Origin: Bacteroidia bacterium
GTDB taxonomy: Bacteria > Bacteroidota > Bacteroidia > B-17B0 > Aurantibacillaceae
Direction of reading: 5' to 3'
Assembly: GCA_016787785.1 (NCBI GenBank)
Contig: JAEUTO010000011.1
Span: 124,001-188,000, forward strand
Length of the DNA: 64,000 bases
Position 1 is the stretch's first letter. Each line of letters opens with the position of its first letter. Below the pieces are notes generated by a model. The model was not told where the DNA came from and ran no database searches. It worked only from the letters and a program-made list of their open reading frames with translations. The position numbers and the translations under genes are program-made. This document shows, piece after piece, positions 17,386-26,770 of this stretch.

Positions 17386-19083
17386 ATGTTTGTGAAGAAA
17401 ACTATAAAAAAATGGGCGGCTGCCTTGTCTTTAACCGCGGCTATCATTGTTGGCGTATCCTATACCCCCGATTATTTCGAGATTAGTAAGAACCTTGATA
17501 TTTTTAATGCTGTTTACCGCGAGGTAAACATGGCTTATGTAGATGATACCAAGCCAGGACAGCTAATGAAAACCGGCATTGAGGCCATGCTCGCCTCTTT
17601 AGACCCTTATACCAACTATTACAGCGAGAATGATATTGAAGATTTTAGGTTTTTAACCACCGGGCAATATGGCGGCATAGGCTCACAGGTAAATGATATT
17701 GACGGAAAAATAATCATTGAAAATCCAAAAGAGGGTTTTGCAGCGTTCAAAGCCGGCATTAGATCGGGCGACCAGATAATTGGCGTTAACGGCATTAATG
17801 TAGAAGGAAAACGCAGCGACGATATCTCTAATCTTTTAAAGGGGAATGCTGGTACGCCAATAAAATTAAAATTAATAAAAGCCGGACAAACAGTACCCGT
17901 AGAAATAAATTTAGTACGCGAAGAAATAAAAGAAAAAGCCGTGCCTTATTATGGTATGTTGCCAAATGGAGAGACCGGTTATATTAAATTGATCTCGTTC
18001 ACAGAAAATTGCAGTGGCGAAGTTAAAGAAGCATTATTGGATCTTAAAGGAAAAGGATGTAAAAGTGTTGTGTTGGATCTTAGAGAAAATCTTGGTGGGC
18101 TATTACACGAAGCCGTTAACATCGTTAATTTTTTTATTGATAAAGGACAGGAAGTAGTTTTTACAAAAGGAAAAGTTGCCGAATGGGATAAAACGTATTT
18201 GTCTGTAAACAATCCTATCGATACACAAATACCATTGGTTGTTTTGGTGAATGAAAATTCGGCTTCCGCTTCAGAAATTGTAAGTGGTGCTTTGCAGGAT
18301 CTTGATCGCGCGTTAATAATTGGTAAGCGTACTTATGGAAAAGGTTTGGTTCAACAAACAAAACCATTGGTTTACAACGCGCAAGTAAAAATTACAGTTG
18401 CAAAATATTACATTCCCAGCGGCCGCTGTGTGCAGGCATTAGATTATTCAAATAAAGATGAAGAAGGACGTGTTGAAAAAGTACCCGATAGTTTAATTAC
18501 TGCTTTTAAAACAAAAGGCGGCAGAGTTGTTTACGATGGCGCAGGAATTACACCAGATGTAAAAACCGTTGACGAAAGATATAGCCACGTTTTAATTTCA
18601 CTTATTTCTAAGAATCATATTTTTAAGTATGCCACTAAATATTATTTAGCACACCCTCAAATACCGCCACCTGCGACTTTTAATCTTTCTGACGCTGAAT
18701 ACAATGAGTTTGTAGACTACTTAAAGGATAAAGATTATCACTATAAAACGAGAAGCGAGCTGGAGTTAGAGGATCTTAAAAAGAACACGGAAGAAGAAAA
18801 ATATTTTGCAGATATAAAAGCAGAATACGATGCGCTATTAAACAAAATGCTGTCTAATAAAAAAGATGATCTTGTAAAATACAAGAACCAAATAAAAAAA
18901 TATTTAGAGGAGGAGATCACTTCGCGCTATTATTTTCAAAAAGGAAGAATAGAGTTTTCGCTTAAAAATGATGAAGATCTTAAAGAAGGTTTAAGATTAT
19001 TAAGTGATCAAAACAAAGTGAAGATTATTTTAACCAGCAGCGAAAAAGCTACCAAGCCTTTTAATAGCAAGAAGAAATTTTAG
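17386..19083 (+). CDS. S41 family C-terminal processing peptidase with PDZ domain
   Basis: A 565-residue periplasmic carboxyl-terminal protease (CtpA/Prc-like). Residues 1-24 form a membrane anchor or uncleaved signal. A PDZ domain lies at about 85-180 (FRFLTTGQYGGIGSQV, GIRSGDQIIGVNGINVEGK). The protease core includes GYIKLISF, SVVLDLRENLGGLLHEAV and the Ser-Lys dyad: S294 in NENSASASEI and K319 in TYGKGLVQQ, 25 residues apart as in plant D1 protease. The last 150 residues are charged, helical and not part of the standard domain. The ATG at 17386 is preferred to the adjacent TTG at 17383. Target proteins are unknown. Confidence 0.93.
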   Translation: MFVKKTIKKWAAALSLTAAIIVGVSYTPDYFEISKNLDIFNAVYREVNMAYVDDTKPGQLMKTGIEAMLASLDPYTNYYSENDIEDFRFLTTGQYGGIGSQVNDIDGKIIIENPKEGFAAFKAGIRSGDQIIGVNGINVEGKRSDDISNLLKGNAGTPIKLKLIKAGQTVPVEINLVREEIKEKAVPYYGMLPNGETGYIKLISFTENCSGEVKEALLDLKGKGCKSVVLDLRENLGGLLHEAVNIVNFFIDKGQEVVFTKGKVAEWDKTYLSVNNPIDTQIPLVVLVNENSASASEIVSGALQDLDRALIIGKRTYGKGLVQQTKPLVYNAQVKITVAKYYIPSGRCVQALDYSNKDEEGRVEKVPDSLITAFKTKGGRVVYDGAGITPDVKTVDERYSHVLISLISKNHIFKYATKYYLAHPQIPPPATFNLSDAEYNEFVDYLKDKDYHYKTRSELELEDLKKNTEEEKYFADIKAEYDALLNKMLSNKKDDLVKYKNQIKKYLEEEITSRYYFQKGRIEFSLKNDEDLKEGLRLLSDQNKVKIILTSSEKATKPFNSKKKF

Positions 19084-19092
19084 ACATTTTAC

Positions 19093-19230
19093 TTTTTAAC
19101 CGCATAGATTACATAGGTTAAAATAAGTACAAAGATCTATTTGGAGTTTACATAGTTTCTTCGGCTGGCCTAAGAAAATTCTATGTTCCACCTTTGTTTA
19201 CCTAAAAAACCATGTGTCTATGTGGTAAAA
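19093..19230. repeat. Nested inverted-repeat element (intergenic)
   Basis: An outer imperfect inverted repeat of about 22 bases joins 19097-19119 (AACCGCATAGATTACATAGG core) with 19208-19228 (its near reverse complement). Inside is a second hairpin: ACATAG-TTTCTT at 19150-19161 pairs with AAGAAA at 19172-19177 and CTATGT at 19181-19186 around a GC-rich loop. It fills the gap between the convergent ends of the protease gene and the barrel gene. The form is that of a dispersed, non-coding palindromic repeat; copy number cannot be judged here. Confidence 0.7.
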
Positions 19231-19243
19231 TTTATAACCGTGT

Positions 19244-19828
19244 TTAAAATCCGGCCACAAAACCTGCCTGGAAAATAGGATTCGGATAAATAGACAATGG
19301 ACTTGGCGTTAAATTAAACATTAATGAAGTTACTATTGCTGCATTTTTTCCCAGCGATTGTCTGTAACCACCACCAATTAACGCATAATCAACCCACACC
19401 TTTTCTTTAGGATTATAAAAATTATAAACGTTTGGCTGCAATAAATGATCAAACTGCCCCTGTGCATAAAAACTCTCTGTAAAAAAATATCTGGCGTAGG
19501 AATGAGCACCGTAAATTGATTGTGAAAATCGGCCGTAATTCTTATAGTTGATACTAACGTAACTGTAAATAAATCCAACACCAATATTGAGTTTATCAAT
19601 AGGGCTATAACCAATAGTTGGAGATAAATAAATGTATGTATAGGTTCCAAAAATTGCCTGCACGTTGCTGCCATATGTGAGGCGTTTCATCCAATCATTA
19701 TTCCGGTGTTTTTTGGGCTTATTGATACTATCTTTAACAGGGGCTCCATAGTACACGCTATCTGTTTGGGCATTAAAGGCCAGACAAAAAAATAACAAAA
19801 AAACTACCGTTAAAATCCTTCTTTTCAT
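19244..19828 (-). CDS. Small outer-membrane beta-barrel-like protein
   Basis: A 194-residue protein with a clear signal peptide (MKRRILTVVFLLFFCLAFNAQ, cleavage after FNA) followed by alternating aromatic/polar strands such as YTYIYLSPTIGYSPIDKLNIG, YVSINYKNYG and QAGFVAGF at the C-terminus, as in small Bacteroidota outer-membrane barrels of about eight strands. The function is unknown. I chose the ATG at 19828 because it begins a textbook signal peptide and a TAAATTTG box lies 24 bases upstream; an in-frame start nine codons earlier is less likely. It is divergent from the SDR gene. Confidence 0.8.
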   Translation of the reverse strand: MKRRILTVVFLLFFCLAFNAQTDSVYYGAPVKDSINKPKKHRNNDWMKRLTYGSNVQAIFGTYTYIYLSPTIGYSPIDKLNIGVGFIYSYVSINYKNYGRFSQSIYGAHSYARYFFTESFYAQGQFDHLLQPNVYNFYNPKEKVWVDYALIGGGYRQSLGKNAAIVTSLMFNLTPSPLSIYPNPIFQAGFVAGF

Positions 19829-19852
19829 GCAATAATAAAGTATCTTCGTATG

Positions 19853-19860
19853 CAAATTTA
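19853..19860 (-). promoter_or_regulatory. Putative -7 box of the small barrel gene
   Basis: TAAATTTG on the minus strand matches TAnnTTTG and lies 24 bases upstream of the ATG at 19828. The opposing SDR gene has a near match, TATCTTCG, at 19841-19848, so the two promoters would overlap. Confidence 0.45.
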
Positions 19861-19867
19861 CTAAAAT

Positions 19868-20566
19868 ATGACCATACTTATTACAGGGGCATCAAAAGGC
19901 ATTGGTTTCGAAATTGTAAAACTATTCTCGCAAAGCCAAAACACCTTTGTAATTGCTGTATCACGTAATATTGATCCTCTCACAAAATTGATTAATCAAA
20001 AAAATACACACTCTGTTTTACCTGTGAAAGCGGATATCACCAGCCCTGCAGATCAAAAAAAGATCATCAAAACATTAAAGACCCTGGGGCTTAAGATTGA
20101 TGTTTTAATAAACAATGCCGGAGAGATCGTTAATAAACCTTTCGAAAAAATTACACCTAAGGAACTCCTCTCTGTATACAATACAAATGTTTTCGGTCCT
20201 TTTACACTTATACAAACTTTGCTTCCTTATTTTAATAAAAAAAGCAAAACGCATATTGTTAATGTTGGAAGTTTTGGTGGATTTCAGGGTAGCTCAAAAT
20301 TTCCAGGATTAAGCGCCTATTCAAGTAGCAAAGCTGCATTATGCGGATTGACTGAATGCTTAGCCGAAGAATTGAAGCCAAAGAATATCTCGGTAAATTG
20401 CCTGGCAATTGGCGCTGTACAAACCGAAATGTTAAGCAAAGCTTTTCCCGGTTACAAAGCGCCATTAAAAGCTAGCGAAATGGCTAAATTTATTTGCAAC
20501 TTTGCACTAACTGGTCACAGTTATTTCAATGGTAAAATTATTCCAGTATCGTCATCAACCCCATAA
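19868..20566 (+). CDS. Short-chain dehydrogenase/reductase (SDR)
   Basis: A 232-residue classical SDR, a cytoplasmic NAD(P)-dependent oxidoreductase. The cofactor loop is TGASKGIG at residues 6-13, the structural NNAG is in VLINNAGEIVNKPF, the catalytic Ser lies in NVGSFGG, and the YxxxK motif is AYSSSKAAL. The C-terminal region SVNCLAIGAVQTEMLSKAF is typical of the family. The basic residue K10 in the glycine loop hints at NADP(H). The substrate cannot be inferred. It begins a tight + strand operon with the small Cys protein (2-base gap) and a TonB-dependent receptor. Confidence 0.9.
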   Translation: MTILITGASKGIGFEIVKLFSQSQNTFVIAVSRNIDPLTKLINQKNTHSVLPVKADITSPADQKKIIKTLKTLGLKIDVLINNAGEIVNKPFEKITPKELLSVYNTNVFGPFTLIQTLLPYFNKKSKTHIVNVGSFGGFQGSSKFPGLSAYSSSKAALCGLTECLAEELKPKNISVNCLAIGAVQTEMLSKAFPGYKAPLKASEMAKFICNFALTGHSYFNGKIIPVSSSTP

Positions 20567-20568
20567 TC

Positions 20569-21057
20569 ATGAATAAATTTTTATTTGTTTTTTGTTTTTG
20601 TTTATCTCTGCTTTGCCAAGGGCAACGAATTAAATTAGAAATAGAATTTAGATATGGTCAGCCTGATTGTAGCGGTAAATGTAAAACCGATGCGCAGATC
20701 CAAAATTCAAAAATAGATAAGCCATTGGCTAACCAACGTTTTTATATCTATCAAAGTGGAAGATGCGTTGATAGTATTAAAACTAACGACAGTGGACTTG
20801 TTGTAATTAAATATCCTCCCGGCAGATATTATTTATATGAGCCCTGGAAACATAATAAAAAAACACCTGACGGCTCTCCTGCTTCAGATTTTTTTCCGGA
20901 TTGTTTGGCAAAAGAATGGGTTAAGCCAAATTATTATTTAACTATTGAAATGGACGGCACCTATAAGATGGATTATATGGAAATAAGCGCCAGCCGATGC
21001 TCCTTTCAATACCCTTGTTTAAAAGTGCGCCATTTGCCAACATTAATTAAAAAATAA
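20569..21057 (+). CDS. Secreted Cys-pattern protein, copy 1 (unknown function)
   Basis: A 162-residue exported protein with a signal peptide (MNKFLFVFCFCLSLLCQGQ). I do not recognise a named family. It is a clear paralogue of the lipoprotein at 26771-27262. Shared features are Q-P-x-C-x-G at the start of the mature part, a beta-sandwich-like core GRCVDSIKTNDSGLVVIKY with PPGRYYLYEPW, then SDFFPDCLAKEW, and a C-terminal CX5C with Pro before the second Cys (CSFQYPC). The core resembles carboxypeptidase-regulatory/transthyretin-like folds. It sits between the SDR and TonB receptor genes, with a gap of 2 bases before and none after, so a role with that receptor is possible. Confidence 0.75.
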   Translation: MNKFLFVFCFCLSLLCQGQRIKLEIEFRYGQPDCSGKCKTDAQIQNSKIDKPLANQRFYIYQSGRCVDSIKTNDSGLVVIKYPPGRYYLYEPWKHNKKTPDGSPASDFFPDCLAKEWVKPNYYLTIEMDGTYKMDYMEISASRCSFQYPCLKVRHLPTLIKK

Positions 21058-23424
21058 ATGCAAAAATATTTTTTAATATTCTTCTCTCTATTTCTTTCAA
21101 ATTTTTATTCCCAAACAATTACACAAACCATTAAAGGCACTGTAATTGATAAACAAAGTCAGACGCCCATTCCGGGTGCTGTTGTGCAGTTGCTTAATTC
21201 CGATCCAATTCTTGGCGCAAGTACAGATGAAAAAGGTGAATTCAAAATTTCAAATGTTCCTATCGGTCGCTGGCAAATAAAAATTCAGGTAATAAGTTAT
21301 AAGGAAAAATATATCACCGTTATTTTAAATGCAGGAAAAGAATCTGTATCAACGGTAGAATTGGAAGAGAGTGTTATACAAGGACAGGAAGTAGTTATTG
21401 TTGCCGAACAGGACAAAACAAAAACAAATAATAAAATGAGTACTGTAAGCTCTCGCTTATTTAGTGCTGAAGAAGCGGCACGTTATGCCGGTAGCAGAAA
21501 CGATCCTGCACGCATGGCAGCAAATTTTGCTGGTGTAAGCGGCGCGAATGATTCACGAAATGATATTATTATCAGAGGTAATTCGCCAATAGGTATTTTA
21601 TGGCGCTTGAATGGTTTGGATATTCCCAATCCTAATCATTTTGGTAATGCCGGTTCTACCGGCGGACCGGTAAGTATTTTAAATAATAATACGCTTGATA
21701 ATTCTGATTTTATGAGCGGCGCATTTGCAGCAGATTATGGTAACGCCACCTCTGGTGTGTTTGATCTTAAAATGCGCCAGGGAAATAATGAGAAACATGA
21801 ATTTTTAGTGCAAATGGGATTTAACGGTTTTGAGCTTGGCGCAGAGGGGCCTTTTAATAAAAAGAAAAATTCTTCATTTCTTTTTAATTACCGATATTCA
21901 ACGCTCGCCGTATTTAAAGCTTTAAATATTGATTTTGGCACCGGCGCGGCGGTACCACAATACCAGGATGTTACTTTTAAAACAGATTTTAATACAGAAA
22001 AGTGCGGCAAATTTTCTTTCTGGGCCGTTGGTGGGTTAAGTTACATTGCATTGTTGGATAAAGATAAAAAAGAAGGGCAGGATCTTTTCGGCTACAGCGC
22101 CCGTGATACTTACTTCCGCTCTAATGTTGGAGCAACAGGCCTTTCGCACACCTACCTTTTTAAAAACAATGCTTATGTAAAAACAAATATGGGCGTAAGT
22201 GGCCAATATAATTATGTTGCCGCTGACAGAATAGACACTTCTTTTAAAACACCTAATAATTTAAAACCCGAATACAGGCAAACAATACAAAATATTCGTT
22301 ATTCATTTAATACTACTTATAATAAAAAATTTAATTCGCGTGATTTTATGAATGTGGGGATTTATACGGAACTATATAATACTTTATTTGTAGATAGTAT
22401 CGATAATTTTTTTGGAACAAACACTTTTGTAACTCTTCGTAATTATAAAGGCACTACTGCTCTTGTACGCGGGTTTGTGCAATGGCAACATAAATTCACC
22501 GATAATTTATTAATTAATGCCGGGGTAAGTAATCAGTTCTTTTTACTTAATAATTCTAACGCCATTGAGCCGCGTGCAGGTTTAAAATATTCTATTAATG
22601 GTAAACAATCTTTAAGTATTGGCGGTGGTTTACACAGTCAGCTTCAACCTATTTATATTTATTTTGCGAGTGATTCGCTTAACGGTAAACGTGTAGAGAC
22701 AAACAGAGCGCTTGATTTCACAAGGGCTGCGCATGGTGTTTTAGCTTACGATAATAGTTTTGCGCCTAACTTCAGACTTAAAGCTGAGTTGTATTACCAA
22801 TACATTTACAACGCTCCTGTACAAAATTTTCCAAGCTATTTTTCTGCTTTAAATTTAGGGGCAGATTTTAATAGTCCTAATGTAAATAATTTAGTAAGTA
22901 AAGGTACCGGCGAAAATTACGGCGTTGAAATTACTCTTGAAAAATTTTATAGTAAAGGTTATTATGTTTTGTTTACCAGTAGTTTGTTTGAAAGTAAATA
23001 CCGCGGTAGCGATAATATTCTGCGCAACACTGCCTTTAATGGTAATTACGTTTTTAATTTATTAGGCGGAAAAGAATTTAAAATAAATCAGAAACATGTT
23101 TTAAGTATAGACGTGAGGGGAACTTATGCCGGCGGCAAACGCTACACGCCTATTGATCTTGAAGCCAGTAAAGCCTATGGCGATGAGGTAAGAGATGGCA
23201 CACGTGCTTACGAATTTCAATACCCTGATTATTTTAGGTTAGATATGAAACCCGGTTATCGTTTTAATTCAAAAAAAGTAACACATGAGTTCACTATTGA
23301 TATTCAAAACGTAACCCGAAATGCAAACGTGTTTCAACAATCTTACGACATAAAAAATCAGGTGATCAAAACAGATTATCAGTTACGTTTCTTTGTGATA
23401 CCACAATACCGTTTGTTATTTTAG
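21058..23424 (+). CDS. TonB-dependent receptor with carboxypeptidase regulatory-like domain
   Basis: A 788-residue outer-membrane transporter. A signal peptide covers residues 1-19. A carboxypeptidase-D regulatory-like domain follows at about 23-105 (IKGTVIDKQSQTPIPGAVVQ, GASTDEKGEFKISNVPIG). The plug domain begins near 130 (SSRLFSAEEAARYAGSRNDP, DIIIRGNSPIGILWRLNGLD, IPNPNHFG), and the barrel fills the rest, ending in FFVIPQYRLLF. The plug has the sequence style of Bacteroidota receptors that are not SusC. No SusD partner is adjacent. The substrate is unknown. The ATG directly follows the stop of the Cys-pattern protein gene, and a strong terminator follows this gene. Confidence 0.93.
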   Translation: MQKYFLIFFSLFLSNFYSQTITQTIKGTVIDKQSQTPIPGAVVQLLNSDPILGASTDEKGEFKISNVPIGRWQIKIQVISYKEKYITVILNAGKESVSTVELEESVIQGQEVVIVAEQDKTKTNNKMSTVSSRLFSAEEAARYAGSRNDPARMAANFAGVSGANDSRNDIIIRGNSPIGILWRLNGLDIPNPNHFGNAGSTGGPVSILNNNTLDNSDFMSGAFAADYGNATSGVFDLKMRQGNNEKHEFLVQMGFNGFELGAEGPFNKKKNSSFLFNYRYSTLAVFKALNIDFGTGAAVPQYQDVTFKTDFNTEKCGKFSFWAVGGLSYIALLDKDKKEGQDLFGYSARDTYFRSNVGATGLSHTYLFKNNAYVKTNMGVSGQYNYVAADRIDTSFKTPNNLKPEYRQTIQNIRYSFNTTYNKKFNSRDFMNVGIYTELYNTLFVDSIDNFFGTNTFVTLRNYKGTTALVRGFVQWQHKFTDNLLINAGVSNQFFLLNNSNAIEPRAGLKYSINGKQSLSIGGGLHSQLQPIYIYFASDSLNGKRVETNRALDFTRAAHGVLAYDNSFAPNFRLKAELYYQYIYNAPVQNFPSYFSALNLGADFNSPNVNNLVSKGTGENYGVEITLEKFYSKGYYVLFTSSLFESKYRGSDNILRNTAFNGNYVFNLLGGKEFKINQKHVLSIDVRGTYAGGKRYTPIDLEASKAYGDEVRDGTRAYEFQYPDYFRLDMKPGYRFNSKKVTHEFTIDIQNVTRNANVFQQSYDIKNQVIKTDYQLRFFVIPQYRLLF

Positions 23425-23430
23425 AAAATA

Positions 23431-23462
23431 AAAAACCACGCTTTGAAAGACGTGGTTTTTTT
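23431..23462. terminator. Bidirectional intrinsic terminator
   Basis: AAAAACCACG-CTTTGAAAGA-CGTGGTTTTTTT: a CCACG/CGTGG stem extended by A/T pairs, with A- and T-tracts on either side. It lies between the converging ends of the TonB receptor (23424) and the Asp-box protein (23500). Confidence 0.93.
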
Positions 23463-23499
23463 CTTAGAGTGTAGTTTGTTTTTTTAGCACTTCACGCTG

Positions 23500-26400
23500 C
23501 TAATTTTTCATGATCTTTATGCTTTGCGAAGTTCCGGATTTCGAACTTACCCTTAAAGAATATATGCCATGAGCAAGAGATGAAATGTTTAGTTTATACT
23601 CTCCTTTATCTTTTGCAAAACCGGCATTTTGTTTCATCACTAATTTTCCGGTAACATCAAATAACTCAATTGTTACATCAATATTTTTTGATTCATTCAT
23701 TTTTAAAGTTAAATGATCTGTAGCAGGATTAGGGAAAACATTAAAGCTGGCTTCGTTTGAACCAAGCTCAACTAATCCAACACAATTAAGAACGGATATA
23801 GCTACTGTTTCTGTTGCAGTACACCCACCGTTTGCCCCGGTAACTGTATACGTAAAATCAACACCAAACGTGTAAGTTGCGCTGGCATTATTTCCACCAG
23901 TATTACTCCAGGTATATGTTGTTGCGCCTGAAGCTGTAATTGTTACAGGGTCCTGATCGCAAACTGTAAAGCTTGAACCTGAAAGTACAAGTGTTGGTGT
24001 AGTTAAAACAGAAACCGTTTGTGTATTAATTGGGCCTGCACCAAACGCATTTGCAGAAATTAATGAAACAGTATAAATACCCGGATTTGCAAAGTTAACT
24101 GTTGGATTTTGAATACTTGTTGAATTAAATGTTACACCAGTTGTTGGAGTAATGGCCCATGTCCAGCTTGTTGGTGTGTTGCTTGAGTTATCATTGAGTG
24201 TTTTGTTCGCACCTACACATAAACTTCCATAGTAAGAAAAGTTCGGAACCGGCGCGGCCGTTGTTTGAACAAAATCTGCTTCATAAACGCCCCTGCCGTA
24301 AGTTGCCGCATAAATTTTACCTGGTGCTGCCGGACTTGTTTCCATATCCATAATAGCAGTATTTGGTAAACCTGTGTTGTATAAGGTCCAGTTTGTTGAC
24401 GAATTATCTTTATAATAAATACCAACATCCATACCAATATAAATGCGATCGTTAGATCCTGGTTCGTACACCGAACAGTTTGCGGGAAGATTTGGAAGGT
24501 TAGCTGTAATGTTCATCCAGGTTGCTCCACCATCAACAGTTTGAAAAACCTTGGAACCTGCGTTGTAACCGCTTACTGTAACCCATGCTGTATTAGGATC
24601 TGTGGGATCAATAGTAATAAATGTTAACGCCCCACCAGAACCCGCGGTACCTGTAACATTCGTCCAGGTTGTTCCGCCATCAGTTGTTTTACGAATAGAG
24701 CCTGAATAAAGAACATAGATCACCTGATTATTTGAAGGAGCAATCGCAAATTCAACGATCGAGCCGCCGCCGCCAGTTGTACCTAACTGCGTCCATGCAG
24801 TTCCATAGTTAGTTGATTTATGAAGTTGATTACGTCCGGAATAAATTGTATTTGCATTTATTGGATCTTGTTTCCATGGTGTAACCCAATCGCCGGCAGG
24901 TAAAGAACCTGTAATGCTTGTCCAGCTAACACCCATATTTGTTGATCTGTAACCTGAACCGTTAAATTGTTCAGCAAACATGTAGTTGTTATTCGTCCTG
25001 TCAACAAAACAATCCATTCCGTCGCCAGCTAAACTAGCAACGTAATTAGCGCCGTTCTTTACATTGGTTCCATTATCCTGGTGACCGGTTATCCATACAT
25101 TTGGTGTAGTACCCGATAAACCTATTTTATAGATCTGTGCGATATTTCTTTGAGCGGTTATATCTGTCCATGCGTTTGTACCGTTGTAAACAAAAATACC
25201 CCCATCATTTGAAGAGTATAAAGTACCGTTAGAAGCATATTCCAACTCATGAATATCAGCATGAATATATGGTGATGGTGAATTCCAGCAACCAATCATT
25301 GTCCAGTTAACACCACCATTTGTGGAGCGCCAAACATTTACGCCACCAACAACTAGTTCATTTGGGTTTATTGGCGAAGCAGCAAATGCAAGATCATACC
25401 AACCTTGACCTGCACCTGTAGATGTGCCTGCGCATGAATTACCAATGATATTTGGAGACGTAGATGCAGTTGTAAATGTTACACCGTCGTTTGTAGATGC
25501 ATACACACCGTGGAACTGACTGTCGGAGCTCTTACTTGCTAATACGTACACATTAGAAGGGTTTGTAGGTGTAACAGCGATCGTCATTCTGTTTACTCCT
25601 GAACTAGGTATGCCTGTCGATCCTCCAGAAAAACTTGCACCACTATTAGTAGAGCGATAAAAATTAGTGCCCGCAGCGTATACAATAGTTGGATTACCTG
25701 GGTTGAATTTTATATCCCAGCAATTTATTGTACTTACAGTTGTCCATGATGTTCCACCATTTGTACTTCTGTAAATTCCTGCATTGGTTGCAGCAAAAAT
25801 TATTTGTGGGTTGGTTGGGTCTAAAACTAATTTATGAATAACCCGCCCTTGAGAAACAGAAAAAGTCAATCCGCATGGTAACCATGTTGCGCCTGCATCT
25901 GTAGATTTGTAAACACCATCAGAACTAACAGGGAAAGCAGATAAGATATCATCGCCGCCACCTGTTGCCAGGTACATATTGTTTGGATTAGTTGGATCAA
26001 TAACAAGATCGGACACTGCCGTTACCGGAAGATTATCTGTATTTGTTGTCCATGATGTTCCGCCATTTGTTGTTGTCCACAAACCACCACCCGCGGCTCC
26101 CGCGTATATTATAGAGGGATTTGTTGGATGAAAAGTTAGAAAATTATCACGGCCGGCTTTACGCGGCAAGCCACCTACAAGGCCTGTTGGCGCACCCATT
26201 GGTCCAACAGGTACCCATGTTGCCGATAATACGGAACTTGAATTTGAAGTTTTGTTTGCATTTGCAGTATTATAGCTTTTTATAAAATCAGAATAATTTT
26301 TTGACGCCTGACTCATAACAGAAATATCTCCCGTAGGATAAACACGGGGTTTAACAAACCATTCCCAACGTTTAAATTGTTTGTAACCTGTGCTTTTAAC

Positions 26401-26550
26401 AGACAGGTCTTTTCCTTCAAAAGATTTATAAAATTCTTTTTGTATCTCGTAAAGGTTCGCTTCCGGCTTGCTTGCCAGATCTACCCACTCTTGTGCAAAA
26501 TGGCTTTGTGAAGCAAATAATAAGCTGAGTGCAACTAATGATTTTTTCAT
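23500..26550 (-). CDS. Asp-box/sortilin-like repeat protein with PKD and T9SS type A sorting domain
   Basis: A 1016-residue secreted protein. The signal peptide ends near SQSHFAQ (residue 19). Residues about 110-760 hold many Asp-box/VPS10-like blades with the repeated pattern STNGGTSWTTV or STDAGATWLPC followed by IDPTNPNNMYLAT, suggesting one or two large beta-propellers as in sialidase-like and sortilin-type proteins. A PKD domain follows (SWTWAITPTTGVTFNSTS, NPGIYTVSLIS). The C-terminal 80 residues are a T9SS type A sorting domain (FNVFPNPATDHLTLKM, GIYSLRVSSKSG). No catalytic residues for a glycosidase were identified. Its 5' leader contains a terminator-like hairpin. Confidence 0.9.
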   Translation of the reverse strand: MKKSLVALSLLFASQSHFAQEWVDLASKPEANLYEIQKEFYKSFEGKDLSVKSTGYKQFKRWEWFVKPRVYPTGDISVMSQASKNYSDFIKSYNTANANKTSNSSSVLSATWVPVGPMGAPTGLVGGLPRKAGRDNFLTFHPTNPSIIYAGAAGGGLWTTTNGGTSWTTNTDNLPVTAVSDLVIDPTNPNNMYLATGGGDDILSAFPVSSDGVYKSTDAGATWLPCGLTFSVSQGRVIHKLVLDPTNPQIIFAATNAGIYRSTNGGTSWTTVSTINCWDIKFNPGNPTIVYAAGTNFYRSTNSGASFSGGSTGIPSSGVNRMTIAVTPTNPSNVYVLASKSSDSQFHGVYASTNDGVTFTTASTSPNIIGNSCAGTSTGAGQGWYDLAFAASPINPNELVVGGVNVWRSTNGGVNWTMIGCWNSPSPYIHADIHELEYASNGTLYSSNDGGIFVYNGTNAWTDITAQRNIAQIYKIGLSGTTPNVWITGHQDNGTNVKNGANYVASLAGDGMDCFVDRTNNNYMFAEQFNGSGYRSTNMGVSWTSITGSLPAGDWVTPWKQDPINANTIYSGRNQLHKSTNYGTAWTQLGTTGGGGSIVEFAIAPSNNQVIYVLYSGSIRKTTDGGTTWTNVTGTAGSGGALTFITIDPTDPNTAWVTVSGYNAGSKVFQTVDGGATWMNITANLPNLPANCSVYEPGSNDRIYIGMDVGIYYKDNSSTNWTLYNTGLPNTAIMDMETSPAAPGKIYAATYGRGVYEADFVQTTAAPVPNFSYYGSLCVGANKTLNDNSSNTPTSWTWAITPTTGVTFNSTSIQNPTVNFANPGIYTVSLISANAFGAGPINTQTVSVLTTPTLVLSGSSFTVCDQDPVTITASGATTYTWSNTGGNNASATYTFGVDFTYTVTGANGGCTATETVAISVLNCVGLVELGSNEASFNVFPNPATDHLTLKMNESKNIDVTIELFDVTGKLVMKQNAGFAKDKGEYKLNISSLAHGIYSLRVSSKSGTSQSIKIMKN

Positions 26551-26574
26551 TTGATTTTTTCTGAATTAAATATT

Positions 26575-26597
26575 AAAACGCCCCGGTCTGAGGCGCT
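26575..26597 (-). terminator. Terminator-like hairpin in the 5' leader of the Asp-box protein gene
   Basis: On the minus strand: AGCGCCTC-AGACC-GGGGCGTT then TTAAT. The 8-pair stem (with G-U pairs) and short U-run lie about 25 bases upstream of the ATG at 26550, in the likely leader. It could act as an attenuator or insulator. Confidence 0.6.
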
Positions 26598-26759
26598 ATT
26601 TATATATACTAAAGTAGTAATTTCTCTCTAATAATACAAATAAAACATAAAGGGCAAAAATACAGGATAAGATAAAAAAAACAGGTGCCAATTGGAGTAA
26701 TAAGGTTGAAAAACATTGACTTAAAAACCTTTTCACGCCTAAAATTCTAAAAATCTAAT

Positions 26760-26767
26760 TATATTTG
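26760..26767 (+). promoter_or_regulatory. Putative -7 box of the second Cys-pattern gene
   Basis: TATATTTG matches TAnnTTTG and ends 3 bases before the ATG at 26771. No TTG is found 17-23 bases upstream. Confidence 0.45.
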
Positions 26768-26770
26768 ATC

